Assembly (NCBI GenBank): GCA_037367355.1
Contig: CM074704.1
Span: 1,302,001 to 1,366,000 of the forward strand
DNA: 64,000 bases
Origin: Neoscytalidium dimidiatum
Taxonomy: Eukaryota; Ascomycota; Dothideomycetes; Botryosphaeriales; Botryosphaeriaceae
Reading direction: 5' to 3'
Below the pieces are notes generated by a model, which was not told the origin of the DNA, did not search any database, and was given only the letters and a program-made list of their open reading frames with translations. Position 1 is the stretch's first letter; every line of letters starts with the position of its first letter. The position numbers were made by a program, and so were the translations under genes. Below, one piece after another: positions 13,109 to 24,566 of this stretch.

Positions 13109-14515
13109 TTAGAACTCAAACTCCTGCCTGAACCGCTCGATATCCATTCCTGGGCCGACCATGTCTCCCAGGTCTCTCCTGTTCATCTGACTGAACACCC
13201 GCCTCAGCGTGTCGTACAGGTTCGTGCTCTGATTCTGACTGATCATCCTGTCCAGCTCGGCCTCGTCGACACCGTCGCCCACGACCTGGCGCGCCTTCTC
13301 GCGGCCCTCCTGCTCCACGACCTTGTGCATCGCGAGCGCGCCCAGCAGGTGCTGCGCCGCCTCTTCGAAGCACCCGATGTTGATGCAGCTGACGCCGAGG
13401 TTGTAACGCGCACGGACGAAGTTGGGCCGTAGAGCGAGCGCGCGCTCGTACGCGTCGATTGCCTCCTCGCTGCGCCCCGAGTTCGCGAGCGTAGCACCCA
13501 GTCGGTTCCACAGCAGGTGTACTTGGTCTTGCTGGTTGCTAGTGCCCGTCTCCGTGCTGGCCAGCGCCGCGCCGAAGCAGTCTACAGCCTTGTCGTACTC
13601 CTCGGCGCCATAGAAAAGGACGCCGAGACCGACTTGCACGTCGGGATCCATCTGCTCTCCCGTCGGAGAGAGCTGCGCGGCCTTGATGAAGAGGTCCGTC
13701 ACCTTCTCGTGCAGAAGATGCCGATCTGTGAAGCCTACGTCAGCGGCAGTGGAGACGTCTTCCGGCTTGATGAGCTGCGGGTATTTGGTAGCGAGCCATC
13801 TTTCTAGTGTTCTGTAGGCGGTGCTGTCGTAGCCCTCGTTGGTGTATGACACGGCGAGGCCCATGAGAGCCTCTAGGTTGTTAGGATCTAATTTCAAGGC
13901 CTGCTCCAGGGCGCGAATGGCTGGAGACTCCTTCTCGTTCTGTGCTTGCGCTGCGCCAAGTTTCGTCCAGGCTTCGACGTGCTGTGGGTCTTTCTGAACT
14001 GCCGCTTCGAATGCTAGCGCGGCAAGTGATAGATTTCCGCCGTTTTGCAGGATGGCGAGTCCTTCTGCGAACGGGTCGGTCACATCCTTGAAGGGGTTCG
14101 TCTGTTCGAAGAGGTAGTCGCCCATGTTGGGGTCGCGAAGGGAGGAATGGGTGTTTAAGCCATCGAAGCCCTCCCACTGATCCAGATCGCCCATGTGAAG
14201 GTTTTTGGCGAATTCCTCTTCTTCCACGAGAGCTCTGGCATTTGCGGTCTCAGCTTGAATGCCCCGCCAGATGCTTTCAAAATCTCCAAACTCGTTAGTC
14301 TCGGAGAGGACTGACCTGTCTATGTCATTCAGCTCGGCCTCCATGGCCGCGTTGGCCTCCTTATCCAGCGCTTCAGCGTCCTGCTGGTTGGTCGATTCGA
14401 GCTGTGCGAACTCGGCCTCCCAGTCCTGGTCATCCAGCTCCACCATGCGCGACTTGCCCTTCGTGTCCTGCGGCGCCTGTTGGAATTGTTGGTTGTACAC
14501 CATCGGGCCCGCTCC

Positions 14516-14560
<45 letters not shown>

Positions 14561-15123
14561 CCCGTACATGGGCCGCTGGTATCCCATCATCCCCGACGGC
14601 CCACTCGTCACCGGGCTAGCCGTCCTGCCCGGCGCAGCTGTCCCCATCTGTTGGAAATTCGCGAACTCGGCGGGGTTGAAGCCCGGGCGGGCGCTCTGGA
14701 AAGCCGGGTCGACGGGCGCAGCTTCTCTGCCGGCATCGAACTCGGCGGCCCAGGCGGGCGAGCCGTTGTGCTGGGCGCGCGACGCCTGCTCGAGCTCGCG
14801 CCGCATCTGCTCCATCGCGAAGGGCGAGGCGGGGCCGGCGGCTTGCGGGAGGTGGGATTGCTCGCGCATGAACTCGTCCATCATCTGCGGGTGTATAGCT
14901 GTTAGCTTCCTTCGTTAATCTCGCCGCTGGGCCGTGTGGTTGCTGGACGAACGTGTTCTTGACCGCCTCCCAAGGTCTGGCTCCGCATGCTCTCCTGCAT
15001 GCCGCCAGGCCCCCGGCCAACGAGCCGGTCTCGTTGCAGGGACTTGTCATCTTGTACGTGTTTTGTGAACTGGCTGAGCGGGTTGCCGGCGGTCGAGCAT
15101 TCGGCGCCTCCGAGGAATGACAT
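13109..15123 (-). CDS. PEX5: Peroxisomal targeting signal 1 receptor PEX5
   Basis: Exons 15123..14953 and 14884..13109 encode about 648 residues. The receptor binds C-terminal SKL-type signals in the cytosol, docks at the peroxisome and is recycled by ubiquitination. The N-terminus MSFLGGAEC places the conserved Cys at residue 9, which in the family is the monoubiquitination site for export. NPLSQFTKHVQDDKSLQRDR is also typical of fungal PEX5. Aromatic motifs of the WxxxF type follow (WAAEF at about residues 102-106, and WEAEF), which bind PEX13/PEX14. The C-terminal half is TPR repeats (for example EAWTKLGAAQAQNEKE and AIDAYERALALRPNFVRARY) that form the PTS1 pocket. A Gly-Met dipeptide run of variable-looking length sits in the disordered region. 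Confidence 0.97.
14514..14561. repeat. Coding microsatellite (CCCATG)8 inside PEX5
   Basis: Seven perfect hexamer units plus one variant. On the PEX5 strand they encode a run of alternating Met and Gly in the disordered N-terminal half. Unit changes stay in frame, so length variation would be tolerated. Confidence 0.9.
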
Positions 15124-15839
15124 GGCGGAGAGCACGGAAAGACGGGCGGCGATGTTCAAGATGACTCGGAATTAATGACAAGAGCCCAGGGAATTGGATG
15201 GCGAACTTGGGATGAATAGAGGGTGTGGGTAGCTGTACAAGGTTAGATGTGGGGTTGACGGAGGCTCTCGGTTTAGAGTATGCTAATCAAGATGCCGCGG
15301 CTGCGGTTTGCCGGTTGTTGCCGTTGCCGCCGCCGCGCCTCCGCTTGCCAGCAGCGGCCACTGCGGAGGCACACCCCTGCCGCTTTCACGTGCTGATGCC
15401 TCAGGCACACACAGAATCCTCCGTCAGGCACAGATGGCGGCTCTGCTTGCCACGCGAGCGCCAATCCCCCTACTACGCCATCATCGTCATCACCAGGATC
15501 ACCGTGCTCCTCTGAGGATCAGCTCATCACCCACGCGACTCAGACCCTTCGGGGCCTTGCAGCTCGTATGTCGCCGCGTGTCATGATCGTCGCAGCTGAG
15601 CATCATTGCTGATTCAAATACGACTCAATTGACTCGTCGCCCACCGACTATCTATCACCACCACCCTCCTGACCCGGATTTCCTCGCTGCTGTCTCGTTT
15701 CAGAAAATTGCTCTCCTCCGGCCTTGAACCACACCGGCCTAGTCTCGACTGAACTGACATGCTCTCCTCCCCCCCCGTATCCGCGTGTCTCCGGGCCCCA
15801 TCCTAACACTGCATCCAACACCGCATGTATTCCCCCACA
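15124..15839. other. Intergenic: PEX5 promoter and 3' flank of the dioxygenase
   Basis: No gene supported. It holds the promoter of the minus-strand PEX5 gene and the 3' untranslated region of the minus-strand dioxygenase. Confidence 0.45.
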
Positions 15840-17239
15840 TCAGCCGTACAGCAGCTCGTACTTCCACTCGGACTCGGGCACATCCTTGTACTTAATGCTG
15901 GTCGGGTGCTTGTGTCGCGCGGGCAGGACGCGGCGGATGTACAAGTCGCCGACGTTGAACGGCGCGTACGCCGGCCGCTCGCCGGGCGCGACGAACGCGT
16001 CCAAGACCTGCATGTCCGCGTCCGGGTCTGGCGTGAGGAAGAAGGGCAGCGAGTAGCGCCGCTCGCCTGTCTGGTTGCGCACCCGGTGCACCGTCGCCAC
16101 GAACTGCCCGTTCGTCTGCCGCTCCAGGTACTGCCCCACGTTACAGACGAACGAGTTCGCCTTCGGCGCCGCCTGCACCCACGCCCCGTCCTTGTTCAGG
16201 ATTTCCAGCGCCGGCACCGAGTCTTGCAGAACCATCGTGAGCCCTGGGATGATGTGAGCGAGTGACAGTTCGGATGGTTTGGGTCCGCGTTACACTGCAG
16301 CGGCAGGTGAATCCGAACGATACTTCGGAACCATGGGAAAAAGACGGAGCCTGGAACGTGTTGACTTACATGAGAAATCGGTGTGGGCTCCGAGGCTGAT
16401 GGTCCCGTCCTCCTCCACCGGCATGGGTGGGTAGTGCAGAGCTCGCATTCCGGTAATGGGGAATTTGAAGATACTGTCGAGCGCAGTCTCGTCGAGGCCG
16501 AACGCCAAAGCGAAGATGCGGACCAGCTTCATGGCCAGCGGAAAGACGTGGCTATAGTATTCGTACAGCCCTTCCCGCAAGAACGGTGCATCCTTGGGCC
16601 AGATGTTTTGAGGCTTCGTGATGTAGGAGGGAGGATCCGCGCCAACTCTCCCCTTGTAATCTTGCTCCGGCTCTATCACGCAGTCGCCCATGGTGAACGC
16701 TTCTTTGAAGTCTATATGCCATTAACATCCCAAACTCGCAGTTTCTAGAATGATTTGAAGGGTTTACCTCCTTTCGTCCTTGGATCATTTCTAGTCTCTA
16801 GAGGCGGCTCGTACCCTCTGATCGCCGGATTCTTTTGTACGTGCGCATCCATTTTGGTCTCGTGGTCAAGAGCGAAGAATTTCTTCATGGTTTCGAAGGT
16901 CTGGTTCAAGACCTCTTCCGGGATCCCATGGTTCACCAAGTAGAAGAAACCGGATACGCTGCACGCATCATATATCTCCTTGGCAATTTTCTTCCTATCT
17001 TCCAACGAAGGACTGTCGATATTTGATATGTCGATTTCAGGGATGGAGGTGAATTCTCCCTTTGTTGCTTTGCTGACTTTGCGGTAGGTTGCTTGGGAGC
17101 CGGAGTGGAAGTACACATACTGCACTGATTAGCATTCATCACAACTCACCGCCAGGGTCGGACAGTGCTGTGTGCATGCTACCAGACTTACCTCCCCATC
17201 CTCTATAGGCTCAGCATGAGTTGTCGTCACGGTTGCCAT
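15840..17239 (-). CDS. 2-oxoglutarate/Fe(II)-dependent dioxygenase
   Basis: Four exons (17239..17192, 17119..16768, 16711..16370, 16243..15840) give about 381 residues. A DIOX_N-type region (IPEIDISNID, then GFFYLVNHGIPEEVLNQTFE) is followed by the double-stranded beta-helix core. The metal triad is visible as HTD (about H243, D245) and distal H300 in ATVHRV. R310 and S312 of the RYS motif should bind 2-oxoglutarate. The enzyme therefore should hydroxylate or desaturate a small molecule while converting 2-oxoglutarate to succinate and CO2. The substrate is not deducible. It is divergent from an MFS permease gene with 525 bases between the start codons, which suggests a shared promoter and perhaps a catabolic uptake-and-oxidation pair. 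Confidence 0.93.
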
Positions 17240-17764
17240 TCTGGTGAACCCGTTCTTATCGCTAATGACTCAGCGGAGAACCCGATTGGAAACCCAGCAC
17301 GAACCCTCTCGGCCTTGAGCTGCACAGCGGATACCGCCCACGGAGTCTTATGCACGGAATCTTTCGCACTCAGAACCGGTCTGCGATCGGAAGAGGCCAC
17401 GAGTCCGACAAGGTCTTATCTAATGGCTGACTGCCCCGCAACCGTACACGTGATTTCCACCCACTCTTGGCGGCTGGTTGTAACCACACGGACCTATCAG
17501 ACCATCTACCGATCCAATCCATGGCTTTTTGTGCTCCTGATCTGCCAGAATATCGGCTTTGCGCGCCATTGCGCCGCGGTCGACGACGAGGAATGATAGC
17601 GGAGGCTGATAGAGGGCTGACAGCCCACAAGACCTGCCAAACTATGGGTATCTGTGCTGCGCCGAGGGAATAGAGTATTCCACCGTCCTCTTTCCTTTCC
17701 CCTCTGCAGACCTCAACGTCCGAGTCGTCAGCGTTAGGCATTTTGGGAACGACCCCTCACAAGG
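17240..17764. promoter_or_regulatory. Bidirectional promoter between dioxygenase and permease
   Basis: 525 bases separate two divergent start codons. An inverted CGG-N3-CCG triplet pair occurs at 17329-17337, the kind of site Zn2Cys6 transcription factors bind; this is motif matching only. Nothing else is supported here. Confidence 0.4.
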
Positions 17765-19767
17765 ATGGACTTCTTTCGCACCGCCTTCGCTTCGTCCTAT
17801 GGGCCAAACAAGCCTAAATTCTTCTTCTGGTACCCCTCCGGCACGACCAGCGCGGAGAAGAAACTGCTCCACAAGATCGACTTCTTCATTCTCTCTTACG
17901 CATGTTTGGGCTATTTCGCCAAATGGCTTGACCAGGCTAATCTCTCCAATGCCTACGTGTCCGGCATGAAAGAGGATCTGCGCATGTACGGGACGGAGTA
18001 CAACCTTGCGACTACGTGCTTCCAGATTGGCACGATCTTGGGGGGCATTCCAAGCAATTTGTTGTTGACTTGGGTTCCGCCGAGATACCTGCTGCCGGGG
18101 CAGGAGCTTATTTGGGTATGTGGACCTCTTACCTAGCTTTTACTCTTCATATCACTTTCGGGTCCTTCGAAACCAGCATTTCAATCCACTACAAACGTCC
18201 TTGCGAATGGTTATCCGGAAAACCAAGTCCATGTATTTTCCTGAACCGTGTCTTTCCACTAGGCGTAATCAAGTCTTTCTGAAGTGGTCTCTGAAGAACC
18301 TATATTACCTCTCATTCGTAGATACTTCCGTGAAACACTCGAGTTGATTATCTCTCGTTTAGGGCGTTCTTACGATTGCAACATACAAGGTCTCTTCGTA
18401 TAACCAGGTAATTTCAGGCCTCGCTAGCAGCAAATATGTGGAGACAAGCACTAAACACGATCGTAGCTCTACCCACTTCGCTTCTTCATTGGACTGCTGG
18501 AAGGATCCTCTTTCGTCGGTATCCAGTACGTGCTGGGCTCTTGGTACAAGCGCACCGAAATTGGGAAGAGGACTGCCATCTTTGCTTGCTCCGCGTACAT
18601 CGGTACTATGGTATCGGGATACATCCAGAGCGGCGTCCAGGCATCTCTAGGAGGTAACCTAGGAATAGAGGCTTGGAGATGGGTCTTCATCATCGGTATG
18701 GTCTACGCAGTCTTGGGCCGTCCCTTGTTCTCTTGAGTATTTCTTCGAACGTGTGCTTATTTGTTAACCAGATGGCATCATCACTGTCGTCATCGCCGCT
18801 TATGGCATTATCTTCTTCCCTGACACCCCCGAGAAGACGACCGCATTCTACTTCACCGAGCAGGAGAAGGAGCGCGCCATTGAACGCCTGGTCGAGGATG
18901 ACCGAGAGCCGAAAGGCGAGTTCTCCTGGAATATCTTCGTCCGTGTTGTCGAGTCCTGGCAGTTCTACGCTCTCAGCGTGCTGTGGTGTTTCTGGAACAC
19001 AACAGTAGGCAAGGTCGGAAACACGGTGGTATGCAACCCAATCTCTGCCCACAACATCACGACACCTCAGATACCTAAAAAGAGAAAGAAACTGACGGGC
19101 ACGTCCATCGCAGATGCAACTCTACCTCAAAAACGACACCGAACACACCTGGTCCGTCTACCAGATCAACAACATCCCCACCGCCATCAACGGCTGGAAC
19201 ATCGTCATGATCCTCGCGCTCAACGTCTATGTCGACGCGACCGGTAAGCGCATGGTCGCCGTCATGATCAACATCGTAACATCCCCTCCCCGTTCCACGG
19301 CTTCAACTGCTTACTAACGCTTCGCAACTTTTCCCCAGGCCTCCCTCATCATCGGCACCGCCCTCCTGACAGCCTGGCCCCTGCCCCTCGGCGCTCGCAT
19401 CCTCTCCTACCTCCTCGCCTCGCTCGACGGGCCCCTCTCCCCGCTCTACCTCGCCTGGGCCAACATCCTCTGCTCCGGCGACAAGCAGGTCCGCGCGCTC
19501 ACCCTCGCCTGCATGAACTCCTTCGGCGCCGCCGTCACCACCGTCGTCCAGCAATTCCTGTACCCCGTCACCGATGCGCCCGAGTACAGGAAGGGCTTCC
19601 CGTTCAGCTTGGCGTGCGTCGTGTGCATGGGGCTGTACGTGTTTGTGGTGAGGGGGCTGGAGGTTAGGGAGGAGGGCAGGACAGGGAAGGGGGCGGTTGA
19701 GGGGGTCGATGTGGAGGCGGAGGGAAGCGTGGAGGATGTTGGGGTGAGGGCGGGGAAGGTGGGCTGA
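17765..19767 (+). CDS. MFS permease, anion:cation symporter family (FEN2/liz1/DAL5-like)
   Basis: Six exons (17765..18115, 18363..18407, 18467..18695, 18772..19028, 19114..19275, 19339..19767) give about 490 residues. Family hallmarks are the opening KKLLHKIDFFILSYACLGYF, then DQANLSNAYVSGMKEDL. The next hallmarks are GTEYNLATTCFQIGTILGG and FFIGLLEGSSFVGIQYVLGS, then the central loop FFPDTPEKTTAFYFTEQEKE. These are typical of the allantoate/pantothenate/vitamin permease group, which imports small organic anions with protons at the plasma membrane. The exon 5 end was placed at the GTAACA donor because an earlier GTAAGC donor breaks frame. Adjacent and divergent to a 2OG dioxygenase, so substrate import for that enzyme is a reasonable inference. 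Confidence 0.9.
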
Positions 19768-20986
19768 GTAGGGGTGGAGAGGGAGAGACTGGAGAGAACC
19801 GGGGAATGGAGGGTGGTGGGAGCGGTGGCGTTCGTTGAGGGTTACTTTCTGAGCACGAATGTGGGTTAGGAGAATAACATCGTGGGAACGATACATTGTG
19901 CAGTTGAAGCTACAAAATACCGATTTGGACTGTTGGGTGCTGAAGATGATGGCGCAGAGAATTTGCAGGCAAGTCTACATGTCCGACTTGCAAGGAGTTT
20001 GCCTCGCATGACCCGCCTTACGCCTTCAACCACCCTACATTTCCTACCATCTCCTCCGCCGAGCCTCGGCCACACCTAGAACCCGTGCTCCTGGCCCGAC
20101 GACCTCTTTTCCAAAAGAAGCAGGGGGGGGGGAAAGAAGGGCCACCGGGCCACCGGGCCACCTCGCTCCTCGGCCCTACCCGGGCTTTTCGATAGAGCGC
20201 GTGCTCTGAGACAGATTGGCAAAAGCGAAAAGAGTAACAAGCGAAATGACAACCAAGAAAAACACAAACTCCCCGCTGATCAGCTCGCGTGGCCCGCATG
20301 GAAGGATCGCCCCCTTCTTCTGTAGACGAAAGCTACGGAACGGGCTCGAGCATCGCGACTCAGGTTATCGATAGGTCCTATCTGTGATGAACGGCATCAG
20401 TGCGCTCAATGCTCTGCGGGGCGCATTGTCGGAGGGGCAAGGCAGGCTGGCTTGGCAGGCGTCTCAAAAGTTCTCGAGCCCCCGGGGTTGAGGGGGGGAG
20501 GGGATGTTAGAGAAAGCGAAGGATTACGGGGTGAGTGAGGGCTCAGCATCATGCGGCGGGGGACACCGGGTGCTTGCTGTGTATACGCGACGGGTTCATT
20601 CACGTGCAGCCAACGTCTACTTTGGGAGGGCCTTTTTGGTGTTCAATGACGGGAATAAATATTATACACTAGAAAGGTAAGGTTTTTAACTACGCTTGGC
20701 GTGGGGCATCTTTTCGTTTCACGGCGCGCTCGACAACACAGCACAACAACACAACCACCACAAAAACAGGTGTATAGGATGACACCTATGATTTTCGACA
20801 CAAAACCCGACTACTTCTGCACGAAATGGCTCCCTCAAATACTTATTTCCCTTTCTCGCTACACCCTCACTGGTGGGGGGGGGAAAAAAAAAAGAAACGA
20901 TAACCGCTCCATCATAATTTGAAACAACAAAGATATCACAACGACAAGGAAATCTTAGGCTGGACTAAGACCTGCAGAAACCCCGC
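19768..20986. other. Convergent 3' region between permease and glucanase
   Basis: No supportable gene. The region contains purine-rich and homopolymer tracts and a short GGGCCACC direct repeat at about 20140-20162. It should hold the 3' untranslated regions and terminators of two convergent genes. Confidence 0.45.
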
Positions 20987-23016
20987 TTAGAGGTTGAGGT
21001 CAAGGTCGACGTCGATGCCGTCGGAGCCGATGTCGACCGACAGGGACAGACCGCCGATCGTGAGGGTGCCGGAGATGAGCTCGAACTGGGAGGCGCAGCC
21101 GAAGTACTGCTCGACGCCGTACGCGCCGGCGTTCTTCCAGCCGTCGTCACCGTACGAGAAGATGACGGAGTTGGTACCGGCCTTCTCGATGATGCTCTTG
21201 ATGGCCTTGGCCTGGTCGTCCTTGGAGGCGGAGGCGGCGCCGTTGGCGCTGCCCTGGCTGGGCCAGCCGGACTCGAGGTTCAGGACGTCGGCGACGTTGG
21301 GGCAGGCCTTCTTGGCGAGCTCGAGCTGGCTGACGACGAAGTCACCGGCCTTGTCGGATGTGATCTGGTTGTTGAAGAAGGGCTGGACGTTGACACCGAT
21401 CACGTCGATGACGCTGCAGAGGGCGGAGAAGTCGGAGGTCTGGAGGATGTTCAGGGTCTCGGTGGTGGTGATCTTGACGAGCGAGAGGCCGGCGGAGGTG
21501 ATCTTGGACTTGAAGCTGGTGATGAAGCTGGCGAGCTCGGAGGCGGTGCAGTAGCCGTTGAAGACAGCCTCGTTGCCGACGACGACGAGGTCGACCAGGC
21601 TCCACTTGCCGGTCTTAGCCCAGGAGATGATGTCCGTGACCTGCTCGGTAACGTCCTCGCTGCTCAGGCCGGTCTCCTTGACGAAGATGCCGATGATCAT
21701 GCGCAGGCCAGTCTCCTCAGCGGCGTCGCCAACGGTCTTGAGGCCGTCGCAGTCGGTGGCGTACAGGCGGATGGTGGTGAAGCCCTTGCTCTTGATGTCC
21801 TTCAGGTCAGACAGAACGCCGGCAGCGTCGCGGCAGCTGCCGTCGGAGCTGTAGGGGGTGTAGGTCATAGCCCACTGGTTGCCGTTGTGAGTGAAACCAC
21901 CAGCACCCTTGGTGGGGCCGGAAGAGGAGCCGGGAGTGGAGGACGGGGTGCTGACGGCGCCAGAAGGGGTAGAGCTGGCGGCCGGGGTGCTGGACGGAGT
22001 GCCAACAGCGCCATCAACAGAGCCGTTGGGCGTCGGGGTAGCAGAGGCCGGAGCGCTGCTGCTGGGCGCACCGCCGAGAGGAGTGGCAGCGGGGCAGACG
22101 TAGACCTCGTTGGTCTTGGTGATGGTGACGGTCTGCTCAGGAGCAGTGTAGGTGCCAGGGGTGTAGGTGGCGGGGGTGGGGTAGTGAGTCACGGTGCCCT
22201 CCGGGACGCTGGTGGTGTAGGGAGGAACAATGGTGTACTCGCCGCCCGCCGGGCAAGTGTAGGTGGTGGTCCTGATGACGCTGGTGGTGGTCGACTCGGC
22301 AGTCTCAATCGTGGCGTACGGGCAGGTGATGGTGGTCGCGGTAACGACCGAGGTGATCACACCGCCGTAGGTGTTGACACCAGGGGTGAGGCTGGTGGTC
22401 TCAGCACCGCAGACGGTCGTGGTGTCGGTGACGGTGATGGTGGTGGCCGGGATGGTGTACGTGCCAGGGGTCTGGTACGTAGTCACGACCGGGGTGGGAG
22501 CCGGAGCCTCGGGCGTGGGAGCCGGGGCAGACGAGCTAGGCACGGCAGCGGGCGTTGTGCCGTGGCCACCGCCAACGGAAGAGCTGACGGCGGGGGTGTT
22601 GCCAGCGGGGCTCGAGGGAGAGCCAGCGGGAGCAGAGGGAGAGCCAGCGGGAGCAGAGGGAGAGCCAGCGGGAGCAGAGGGAGAGCCAGCGGGGGCCGAG
22701 GGAGACCCGGCGGCAGGAGCAGAGGGAGATCCAGCCGGAACGGAGGTCTCGGGAGCCGGGCTGGGGACCACTGTTTTGCTGTTGTTAGAATACGGGGAAG
22801 TGTTTGGTGTTCATATCGGGTCGGGCGAGACTCACGGGTGGCCGGGCCGGTGATGGTGGTCACGTAGGTGGTGCAACCGCAGACCTCGCCGGCGTCGTTG
22901 CGGAGCTCGAGACCGCTGCGGCGGTTGTGGAAACCCTGGTGGTGGTTGTGGAGACCGCTGGCGGCAGCGTTGCCGAGCAGCGCCGTGGCGGCGGCAGCAA
23001 TAAGCGCGGACTTCAT
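20987..23016 (-). CDS. btgE: Cell-wall GH17 beta-glucanase/glucosidase, btgE type
   Basis: Exons 23016..22836 and 22770..20987 encode about 654 residues. Residues 1 to ~20 (MKSALIAAAATALLGNAAAS) form a secretion signal. GEVCGCTTYVTTITG is the N-terminal Cys motif seen in Aspergillus btgE proteins. A long Ser/Thr/Pro-rich, probably O-glycosylated stalk follows, beginning with GSPSAPA tandem repeats. The C-terminal ~270 residues are a GH17 domain, starting near GNQWAMTYTPYSSDGSCRDA. VVGNEAVFNGY carries the likely acid/base Glu and LNLESGWPSQG the likely nucleophile. The predicted role is cleavage or transfer of beta-1,3-glucan during wall remodelling. The last residues are hydrophobic/acidic and do not look like a GPI signal, so wall attachment is unclear. 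Confidence 0.93.
22605..22745. repeat. Coding minisatellite, 21-base unit, in the glucanase stalk
   Basis: Tandem 21-base units, each encoding GSPSAPA on the minus strand, with about four near-identical copies plus degenerate flanking ones. Fungal cell-wall proteins commonly vary in copy number at such repeats. Confidence 0.85.
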
Positions 23017-24566
23017 GTTGTTTACCAGCGTATGCAACAAGAAAGATTAAATATTAGAGGGAGCGGACCGCTGAACGAGTGAAGCGGAAGTACAGAGAGG
23101 AAAAAGAGCGACTGGGGCAAATGCCTGGACACTTGACGTGAGGACGAGATGCCGTGGTGAGGGCTGGAGAGACGAGCAGCGGGCAGCCCTTTTGATAGAC
23201 GGCGCGGGCGGCCAGGGGCATTGACGAGATTGTGCCTGGGCGATCCCACGATGGCGCAGCCAACTGCTTGTGGAAATTGGCAGACCGCTCTGAGCCCTTC
23301 GGGGGCTGGCGCGCTCTGGGGATCCGGAGCCTGGCTATTTTCAGCCATGGCGGTGCCGAAAGCTGCAATCTCCCCTGGGGCACAGGCCGCCGCTAAGCAC
23401 CACCCCCCAGAGCGCCAGAGCGGGCGCATGGCAGCCACTGCAGGGCCGACCCCATACCAGCCCAGCAGCCCAGCAGTCCAGCAGCCCAGGAGCCCCCCGG
23501 CCCACCCGACCAGCACTGCCGCCCCCAAACAAGCTCTCTCGTACGCGCGCGCGCCCTGCCGGCTGATTCGGCGGATGCTTTCATTGCTGTGCCTGACGCC
23601 TCTTGCGACAGCGCGCCCTGCCCGACCTCTCACGGCAGCCGGCGCAGGTCCGCGCCAGGCATCGTAGCCGCCGCCGTTGGTGATCAGCTGCGCGCTTCCG
23701 ATCAGCACTGCGAAATGAGGTGGTCGTATCGTTGGCCGCCAAGCACCACCGCGGGCCAAGCGGTCCAGTATTGTTCCACTTCGTGCCGGTCCACACCGCC
23801 GACGTGACCAGGTGCGCGTCTCCGTGCGGGCAGACCCTATGACGATCGACCACAGCTTGGCGAGTTCTCGAGGGGGGCCGCTGAGGGGGCAGAGATGAGG
23901 AGCGTCCCTCCCCTCGCGCGGCTGCTGCTGCTGCTTGCCGCCGGATGCGCGATGCTTGTTGTTCGTCAAGGCGGCATGAGCCCATTTCGGCATGCGTTCT
24001 CGATAGGGCTGACGCCTGCATGCTCAGGGTCGGCGGGAGTGTTTCAAACCCGACGTCACGCCCGCGCATCCGTGCAGGGAGCTTGAACCTCACGCCCCTC
24101 TCGAGCTCGGCCAAACCGAACGAGAGGCCCGGCAACCCTCTTCCAGAACACGCCAATGCCCGTATCCCGTCGACCGTGCCGGTCCCGCTCGCGTCGTGTT
24201 CGAGAAAAATGCGCGAATTGATCGGGTGCAGCAGCGCTCGGCTGAGCCGCCGGCGAGAGAGGGGTTGCGCCGCAATTAATCAAGTCAGACACGAGAACCT
24301 TCATGCAGCCACAGCAATGACGTCGTCCGAACTCGCTTTGATTTTGCAGTTGTTGTGATTGTTGCCGCCTTTGAACAGAGCCCTCTCGCTCCCACCACCA
24401 ATCGCCCGTGTCGCCCTTCCCAGCCGTCGAGCAAGCATTGCGCGTTGTCCACGTCCCAGCGTTTCAGTCGCAGGGCGCCTGAGAGGGATCTTCTTGGCCA
24501 TGGACAAACTCCGCATGATTGCCATAGCTGATAGCTGATCTTGATCCCGAAAGCAGCCCCCCCGTC
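23017..24566. other. Intergenic: glucanase promoter and ATG14 3' flank
   Basis: No supportable gene. Overlapping GC-rich frames on both strands look like noise. The first several hundred bases should be the promoter of the minus-strand glucanase gene. Confidence 0.45.

Noticed and set aside
19244..19275. Earlier GTAAGC donor in the permease gene
   Set aside because: Using it shifts frame into the last exon; the GTAACA donor at 19276 preserves frame and a membrane segment.
21887..22867. 326-codon plus-strand frame over the glucanase stalk
   Set aside because: Antisense shadow of the Ser/Thr/Pro repeat-rich glucanase; its Gly/Arg-rich translation merely mirrors the repeats.
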